A stretch of 7,635 bases of DNA from an uncultured Clostridia bacterium (lineage in GTDB: Bacteria; Bacillota_A; Clostridia; Christensenellales; Aristaeellaceae): contig CAMOGC010000078.1 of assembly GCA_946613955.1 (NCBI GenBank), positions 1-7,635 on the forward strand. Reading direction: 5' to 3'. The position numbers and the translations under genes are program-made. Shown in pieces: positions 1 to 7,400 of the stretch. A model generated the notes under the pieces. It was given only the letters and a program-made list of their open reading frames with translations, was not told the origin of the DNA and searched no databases. Every line of letters starts with the position of its first letter. The first letter of the stretch is position 1.

Positions 1-1344
1 TTCCGCCAGGCTCTTCTTTTCTCCGCCATGCCACCACCAGTAAATGCAGCCAAGCGACACGGCCATGGCCAGCAGCTCCGCTCCCAGGTTAACGTACCAC
101 AAACCTTCCTGACGGAAGAGAAGCGGAAGCAGCCAGACCAGGAGCAGGGGACCGGCAACGCCCTTTACCGTGGCGATCAGGAGGGAGGCGGTGCCCTGGT
201 TCAGGCCGGTGAAATAGGAGCCGGCATAGACCGTCATGCCATAGAACAGGAAGGACAGGATGACCAGCCGCAGGGCGTGCACCGAGAGCGCCGTCAGATC
301 AGGATTGTATCCGACAAAGAAGCGGACGATGGGCTCGGCGAAGAGCTGGCAGATGAGCACGATGGCCGCGCCGAGAACCGCCATCAGCAGCATGCCCTTA
401 TGCCACAGGCCGCGCAGCTCCCTGCTGTTCCCCTTCCCCAGATGAAAGCCGACAACGGGCACGATGGTCATGCTGATGCCGTAAAAGACGGCGTTAAAGA
501 AGCCGCTGACATATTCGCTGACGGCATAGGCCTCCACGCCGGCGGCTCCGATCAAATCCATCAGCCGGAGATTGAAGACCACGGCCACGATCGCGTAGGC
601 CACGGAATCCAGCATTTCTGAGGCGCCGTTATACACTGTTTTTCCCAGGGCTCCCGCGTCCGAAAGCGGGCGGACAAAGCGAAGCCCGGTTTTCTGGCGC
701 AGGAAGAAAATGATCGGAATGACCGAGCTGATCAGCCAGGCGATTCCCGTGGCCAGCGCCGCCCCCCGCATGCCCCAGCGAAAGACAGCCACAAACAGCC
801 AGTCCAGCAGGATGTTGGCCGCGGCGTTGGAGATCGTTACCCCCAGCCCCAATCCGGGGCGCTCCGCCGTAATCAGCAGCGCGTGGAAGGCCATGGAGAG
901 CATCTGGAAGGGCATGAAGAAGGCCAGCGTGCGCCCGTAGGCGAGGCAGTAATCCATCATATCGTCCGTCGCCTGAACCCACCCGGCGATCGTGGGCATG
1001 AGAAAATACAGCCCGACCGCCAGCAGGACGCCTAAGACGGACAGGACGAGCATCAGAAAGGTCATCAGACGGCTTGCCCGCTCCTCATGTCCTTCGCCGA
1101 TTTCCCGGGCCAGCAGCGCGCTGGCGCCGGTGCCGAAGACGAGCCCGACGCTCATCACGATCAGCAGGGGAGGATAAATCAGGTTTTCGGCGCCGAAGGC
1201 CGTTTCGCCGATATAATTGGAGATAAAGTATCCATCCGCCACCTGATAGGTGCTGTCCACAATCTGCATGCCAATGCTGGGCAGCGCGAAATAGAGCAGT
1301 CTCGGAATGGTAAAATGATCGGAAAGCCGGATTTTCTTATCCAA
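1..1344 (-). CDS. MATE family efflux transporter, C-terminus cut by window edge
   Basis: This is a polytopic inner-membrane exporter of the MATE family; such proteins are cation-coupled antiporters that expel drugs or metabolites. Reading the minus strand gives 448 uninterrupted codons that are still open at the left edge. I count about 12 hydrophobic segments in two halves of six, as the family requires. Family-like stretches are GTGASALLAREIGEG (residues 71-85, end of TM2) and NILLDWLF (177-184, TM5). MATE proteins are usually 440-470 residues, so only a short tail is missing. I chose the TTG at 1344 as start: AAGGA lies 8 bases upstream, and the product then begins (M)DKKIRLSDHF, as I recall for Firmicutes relatives. 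The in-frame ATG at 1353 abuts the Shine-Dalgarno sequence with no spacer, and a second TTG at 1347 is also possible. It lies downstream of the NRPS on the same strand, so export of the NRPS product or self-protection is the likely role. That role is inferred; the family call is firm. Confidence 0.93.
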   Translation of the reverse strand, partial: MDKKIRLSDHFTIPRLLYFALPSIGMQIVDSTYQVADGYFISNYIGETAFGAENLIYPPLLIVMSVGLVFGTGASALLAREIGEGHEERASRLMTFLMLVLSVLGVLLAVGLYFLMPTIAGWVQATDDMMDYCLAYGRTLAFFMPFQMLSMAFHALLITAERPGLGLGVTISNAAANILLDWLFVAVFRWGMRGAALATGIAWLISSVIPIIFFLRQKTGLRFVRPLSDAGALGKTVYNGASEMLDSVAYAIVAVVFNLRLMDLIGAAGVEAYAVSEYVSGFFNAVFYGISMTIVPVVGFHLGKGNSRELRGLWHKGMLLMAVLGAAIVLICQLFAEPIVRFFVGYNPDLTALSVHALRLVILSFLFYGMTVYAGSYFTGLNQGTASLLIATVKGVAGPLLLVWLLPLLFRQEGLWYVNLGAELLAMAVSLGCIYWWWHGGEKKSLAE

Positions 1345-1448
1345 CAAAAACATCCTTTCTGCATTTCGCGGGCTTACCGGATGCAAGTCCGGATATCCGC
1401 AGGCTTTTCATAGCGGACAGGGCACCGCCAGGCGCGCCGCCGAATGAA
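1345..1448 (-). other. Intergenic leader between NRPS and MATE gene
   Basis: This stretch of about 100 bases separates the NRPS stop (TGA, 1451-1449) from the MATE start. It contains a weak inverted repeat, CCGGA-TGCAAG-TCCGG (1377-1392), and an overlapping 10-base palindrome CGGATATCCG (1390-1399). No GC-rich hairpin followed by a U run was found, so there is no convincing intrinsic terminator. Together with the shared strand this favours co-transcription. No clear promoter is visible, but a weak one cannot be excluded by eye. Confidence 0.5.
1353..1360 (-). promoter_or_regulatory. Ribosome binding site of the MATE gene, decides its start
   Basis: The minus strand reads AGAAAGGA, and its last A is also the first base of the ATG at 1353. 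That ATG therefore has no spacer and is a poor start. The TTG codons at 1347 and 1344 lie 5 and 8 bases after AAGGA; 8 is close to the optimum. The site supports a TTG start and so possibly reduced translation. Confidence 0.6.
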
Positions 1449-4400
1449 TCAGCGATTCCTTATGTATTCGTCCGCGTCCCCGCCGGTCACGATCGACTCA
1501 AGGATCCGAATGTAAAGGTCATGGAAAGCTTCCATCCGCCCGGGCCTGTACATGCCCTCCGCGTATTCCATCTCGGAATCGTAGCCTCCGTCCTTGTATT
1601 CGTTTTCCAGCAGCTCCAGCTCCAGCCGGGCGCCGGCCGCGGAGAACGGATCATCCAATTCAACCAATTCATAGGGAAGCTCATCCATCTCTTCCCCGTT
1701 GATCCCTATCTGCAGATTGACTTCCATGCAGTCGTTCACATAGGGCTGGCGGGTATTGGCCATGAAGTCATAGGCGCTGTGGGCGATCGCCCAGGCCACC
1801 TGATCCTTGACCGACAGCAGCGCCTCCTGCATGGAGGAGATTTCGTCCATTCGCAGGGCGGCGGGCATGTTTTTGATCAGCATGCCGACCGTGTTCGCGG
1901 ATTCGGGAGCCAGGCGGTTGTTGAAGATCCAGTTCACCATCACATCCCTTTCGCCGGTCGAGCGCGAAAGCGCAACAAGCCCTGCCGCAATAGCCATCAC
2001 CGAAAGGGTAACGCCCCAGCGCTCTTCCGCGGAGCGAACCGCCTCGGCGTCAAACTTCAGCCGCCGGATCCGGCCTGCCTGGTTGATGCTTCCGTTCGGA
2101 TCATCCGATTCAAGCGCCACGCACCAGTCCGTGCCTGAATAGCGATCCATAAAGCTCTTGCGATCCGATTCACCGGCGCCGCCCGCAATCGCCTGATCCG
2201 CCTCGGCCATCAGGGCAAAGTAGTAATCCCTCTTCAACGGCCGTCCGAAGTAGGCGTTGACGATGTCCTGCAGAACGACGCCCAGCGACGCGCCGTCCAT
2301 CAGCAGGTGATGGATATCCATGAACAGATAGCAGCCTTTTTGCCCCCGGAAGACGTTGACCTTGCACAGGCACGCGTTCAATACCCGATTGAAGGGAAGC
2401 ACCAGGATGTCGCTCAGCATATCCTCCGTCTCGGGCAGGATATCGCGCACCTTCACCTTCGGGATCAGCCCGGGCACAAACCGCTGGCGCAGCTCGTTTT
2501 CCTCGTTAAAACAGAAGGCGACGGACAGCCCCGGATGGTTTTCCAGCGCGGCGTTCACCGCGTCGCAGAGCCTCTGGGCGTCCACTTCCCGGCCGAATCG
2601 CAGCAGGAAATGGGTATTGCTCCACATGGTGGAGCCGGGGCGGAACAGCTGGTTGTCGATCATTTCCAGCTGCATGGGCGTAAGCATGTGCGGCACGGCG
2701 CGGGCTTTGTCGTCCCGAACCTCCAGGCTCTCCTGACCGATCCGCTTTTCCAGCGCCTCCGCGATCGCCCCGGGAGTGCGCAGATGGAACACATCCGCCC
2801 CGGTCAACCCGTCCAGCTCCGCCTGCGACAGCACGAGAATGGCCTTCAGCGAATCCCCGCCCAGGTCGAAGAAATCGTCCAGCAGACCCACCTGGCTTTC
2901 AGGAAGATTGAGGGCCCTGGCAAACGCCGCGCAGAGCTTTTTCTGCGTCTCCGTCTCCGGCGGGATGTATTCCGCCTTCATCTGCTGGAAGTCCGGCTCG
3001 GGCAGGGCCTTGCGATTCACCTTGCCGTTGGCGGTCATGGGCATTTCGTCCAATGGAACCAGCACGCTCGGCACCATGTATTCCGGCAGCTTTTCCTGCA
3101 TGTGCCTTTTCAGCGCCTCATCGGAGACATCGCTCAGGCGCGTGTAGTATCCGGCCAGATATTCTCTTCCGCCGAACTTGCGCACGGCCACGGCGCAGCA
3201 GCCGACGCCGGGGAACTCCGCCATGACCTTCTCGATCTCATCCAGCTCGATGCGGAAGCCCCGCAGCTTGATCTGGTTGTCCAGGCGGCCGAAGATGCGG
3301 ATTTCCCCTGTTTGGGTCCACGCCGCCAGGTCGCCGCTGTGATAGGCCCGCCGGCCGTCGTGCGTAAAGAACGCGGCGGCGCTCTTTTCCGGCAGGTTCA
3401 CATAGCCGCGGCCGACCTGATCGCCGCAGATAATCAATTCACCCCGCAGGCCCACCGGCAGCGCATTGCCAAAGAGGTCGGCGACATAGAAAGCCGTGTT
3501 GGCGATGGGCGGACCCACCGTCACGCGCTCCTCGCCGGTCATCAGCGCGGCGGCACAGCCCATGGTGCACTCCGTCGGACCGTAGACGTTCAGGATCACG
3601 CTGTCCTCCCGGAGCTCGCGCAGCCGATCATAGAGCTGGCGCGGGAAAGCCTCGGCGCCGATGTCGAAGAAGGTCAGCTGGCGGATGGCCTCGCGGCAGG
3701 CTGGGACCTCCAGCAGGCTCAGCAGATAGGTCGGCGTACAGGTGATGCCGTTTATGCCGTTTTCCCTGATCAGCCGGGCCAGCTGCGCCGGCTCGTGGAT
3801 TTCCGCCTCCGTAGCGATGACGACGGTGTGGCCGTTGCACAGCGGCACGAATTCCTCCACCACCGACACGTCGAAGGAGAACGAAGCCAGGGCCAGGCTG
3901 ACCCGTCCGGGGGCTGCGTAGTGCATGATCTCGATGGATTTTTCATTCCGATGGACGTAGTTGGCGATGTTTTTATGCTCGATCATCACGCCCTTTGGTT
4001 TGCCGGTAGAGCCGGAAGTATAGATGCAGTAGGCCAGATGATTGTCAGAGACATCGACTTCGGGCATCGCGTCCCGATATTCCGCCGGCTCAATCGCGTC
4101 CAGCTCCGCGCCGAAGGCTTCCTCCAGCGTCAAAACCGACCCCGCCATCGTCTCCGCCAGGCTCCTGCCTTCCATAACGGCGCGGGTCGACAGCAACAGG
4201 CGGCTGCCGCTGTCGCGCATGCAGAACCGGATGCGCTCGTCCGGGTATTCGGGTATGAAGGGCATAAATCCCGCGCCCGCCTTCAGAATGGCGATCTCCG
4301 CCACATAGGCCCAAACCTCGCGATCAAACAGCACGCCCACCAGCTGATCCGCGCCGACGCCGCGGCGCACCAGGAGCGCCGCCAGCCGGTTGGACAGCGC

Positions 4401-7400
4401 GTCCAGTTCCCGGAAAGTCAGCTTTTTCCCATCCGCCACGACCGCCGCCTTGTCCGGATGGAGGAGCGCCCGGTCGTGGATCTGGGCGTGAACGGGCCGG
4501 AAGGGCATCGGCACCGCGGTGTCATTGAAGGCCGCCTGCCGCGCCCAATCCGCGTCCGTCATCAGGCTGATTTCCCCGATGCGCCCGCATGTGAGCAGGC
4601 GCTCCGCGACGGTAAACAAATCCTGCGCAAAGCGGCGAGCCCAGCTCTCGGAGAACTTCTCGTTGCGATATTCGATTGTCGTGTTATACAGGCCGCCCGT
4701 GGAGAAGAACTGTATGGACAGGCACCCCGTCACCATGCCGGTATGGTAATGCTCCATGAACCACTTGTCGCCTTCGATCAGGGTTTCCCCCGCGGCCGTG
4801 CCCATATTGTCGGTAAACTGATCCCCCTGATAGATAAACTCCACGTCCTCGTTGACGGGGCACTCCTTCAGCACCTCGTCGAAGGAATAGATATCGTGGC
4901 TCATGTTGGAGAACACCTGGCGGCTGAGTCCGCGCAGATAGTCCCCCACGGGAAGATCCCGGGAGAGATTCGCGTATACGGGGATGCGCTTGATCAGGGT
5001 ACCGATGGTGTTTTCCGTCCCGGCGAGCGCGCGGCCGTTGTAGACCGTGGAGAAGGAAACGTGCCGGCTGTTCAGATATTTGCCCAGCATCAGGCCCATG
5101 GCGCCGAGGAAAAAGCTGCTTTCGGTAATCTGGTTCTTTTCGCAGAACTGTTTGACCCGCTCCACGGTCAGGGTGCCCGGCTCATAGCGCAGGTTTTCGC
5201 TGACGCCGGGGGTCAGCTTTCCTTCCAGGTCGCCCATGAGCGGCGGAAGATCATCCATCTCCTTAAACAGCCCGGCATGGTATTCCCGGGCGGCCTCGTG
5301 GGAACCGTCGCGCATTTTCTGCTCTTCGTACATGCCCATCTGCTGAATCGTATATTCCTCCGCCAGCAGGGGCTTTCCGGCCAGCGCCCGGTTCAGCTCG
5401 TCGATGATCAGGCTGATGGAGGTGCCGTCCAGGAAAATCAGATGGCTTTTGAGCGCCAGATAGCAGCGCTCCTCCGTACGGTACACGGCGAAATGGAAGA
5501 GCAGGGAATCCGTCATGGGCACAACGGGCATGAACCGCTGCATAAACGCCAGCCGATCATCCGCCTTTCCGTCCACGACGGGCACTTCGACCTTTTCCTC
5601 CGGGGCCATGAACATATGGGGCACGCCGTCCGCCCCGGCCCGGATGACATACTTCACGGATGGATGGGCGGAGACAAAGGCCTTGACCGCGCCGATCAGC
5701 TGCCCGGCGGAGAGGGCGGGGGAGGCCTGCATCAGATAGGAGGTGGTATAGGTGGAGCTGCTTCCGCCGGTCAGCGCTTCCAGATAGATGCCCATCTGGG
5801 TTTTGGTCAGGGGGTAGAAATCCCGGTCCATGGGGAGCATCTGCTGTTCTTCCCCGCGGGGTTCGCCGAGGAAGGCGGCCAGCGCGCGGGGCGTGGGATG
5901 CCGGGTCACGTCCTGGAAGGACAGCCCGGATCCCAGATCCTTCAGGCGGGCGATCAGCACGGCGACGCTCAGGGACGTTCCGCCCAGATCAAAGAAATCC
6001 GCCGTCGCGCTGACGCGCGGCAGATGAAGGGCCGCGGCAAAGGCTTCGCAGACCGCCTCTTCCGTTTTGCCCTCCGGCGCCGTGTATTCTCCTTCATTCC
6101 CCGGGAGCTCCTGCCTGGCCAGCGCCAGATAATCGACCTTCTGCCGCTCGTTGCGCGGAAACTGCTCCATCCATATGAAGTAATCCGGCACCATATAGGC
6201 GGGCAGGGTTTTTTTCGCGTGGGCCGACAGCACGGCCGCCTCCGTCTTTTCTCCCAGATAGCAGCAGCACAGCTTTTCCCCGCCGCTTGCCTTCACAGCG
6301 TAGCAGGCCGCGTCCTGAACGCCCGGGGCTTTGCGCATCACGTTTTCAACCTCGCCCAGCTCCACCCGGAAGCCCCGCAGCTTGACCATCCGGTCCTTCC
6401 GGCCGTGGAAAAGCAGATTTCCGCTTTCGTCCCAGGCCATATAATCCCCGGTGCGGTACATCCTTTCGCCCGGCTCAAAGGGACAGGGGACAAAACGATC
6501 CGCCGTTTCCTTCGGCAGACCGAGGTAGCCTTCGGCAATCCAGGGGCTGACCACGCAGAGCTCGCCGATGCCCCCCGGCTCACGAATCAGCCCGCCCTCA
6601 TCATCCACAAGATAGGCGTGAACGTCCCGGATGGGTTTGCCCAGCAGCCGGGAATCCCCGCCCGAAACGGGACGGATCGTAACATCGAAGGTCTCGGTGG
6701 AACCGTAGGCTTCGTACAGATTCCCGTCGTCCGTAAATCTCGTCTGAACCTTCTCGCCGGCCAGGATCACATACTGCAGCGGCAGGCGGCCAAAGAGCTC
6801 CCGCATGACCGAGAACATCTGCGGCGGCAGGAACATCCCGGTCACATGCCGCCTTTGAATGATGGAGAAGAGCATATCGGCATTCTGCCGCTCGTCCTCG
6901 TTGGCGATATAGACGCTGCCCCCGGTCATCAGAGGCGTAAACAGATCCACCTCCGCCGCAATGAAGGTAAACCCCGCCATGCAGCAGGTCACGTCCCGCG
7001 GCGTAAACGAATGAATCCCCTCCATCATGGCCAGATGCTGGGAAAAGATGGACTGCCGGTGCAAAACGCCTTTGGGCTTTCCGGTGGAGCCGGAGGTAAA
7101 GAGCAGAAGCCCTTCGATCCGGGCGTCGGAAAGGTTGAGCGTCTCATCCGCTTCCGGATTGCCCTCTTCCGAAAATACATCCCCGATCAGGAGCGTCGGG
7201 AAGGACTCAACCTTTTCCGCCAAAGCCGCCGTTGTAACGCAGAGCCTGCTTTCCGCGTCGCGCAGGATCGTCGCGACCCGCTCCTTCGGATAGGAGGAAT
7301 CGATGGGGAGCAGGGCGCATCCGGCCCGGACGACGGCGACCACGGCGGTCATGTATTCCCGGGTGCGCGGCAGCAGCACGGCAATCCGGGCGCCGCTTTT

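Noticed and set aside
28..621. A 197-codon plus-strand open frame over the MATE gene
   Set aside because: It is antisense to a clearly real membrane protein, its translation is low-complexity and polar with many His, Gln and Asp residues, and it has no recognisable motif. It is a GC-rich shadow frame.
629..982. A 117-codon minus-strand open frame inside the MATE region
   Set aside because: It is in a different frame from the MATE protein, which reads through this stretch with clear transmembrane segments.
1377..1399. Inverted repeat and palindrome in the intergenic region as a terminator or operator
   Set aside because: The stem is only 5 bp, no U run follows, and nothing else supports a binding site.
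1339..1411. A 24-codon minus-strand frame (ATG at 1411, TAA overlapping the MATE start) that could be a leader peptide
   Set aside because: No Shine-Dalgarno sequence precedes its ATG, and its composition is unremarkable; it probably arises by chance.
1521..2138. A 205-codon plus-strand open frame over the C2 domain
   Set aside because: It lies opposite a conserved condensation domain and shows no family motif; codon bias of the true gene explains it.
5424..5444. C1 as a heterocyclization or epimerization domain
   Set aside because: Heterocyclization needs DxxxxD, which is absent, and epimerization domains keep HHxxxDG; the position between T1 and A2 fits a condensation domain.
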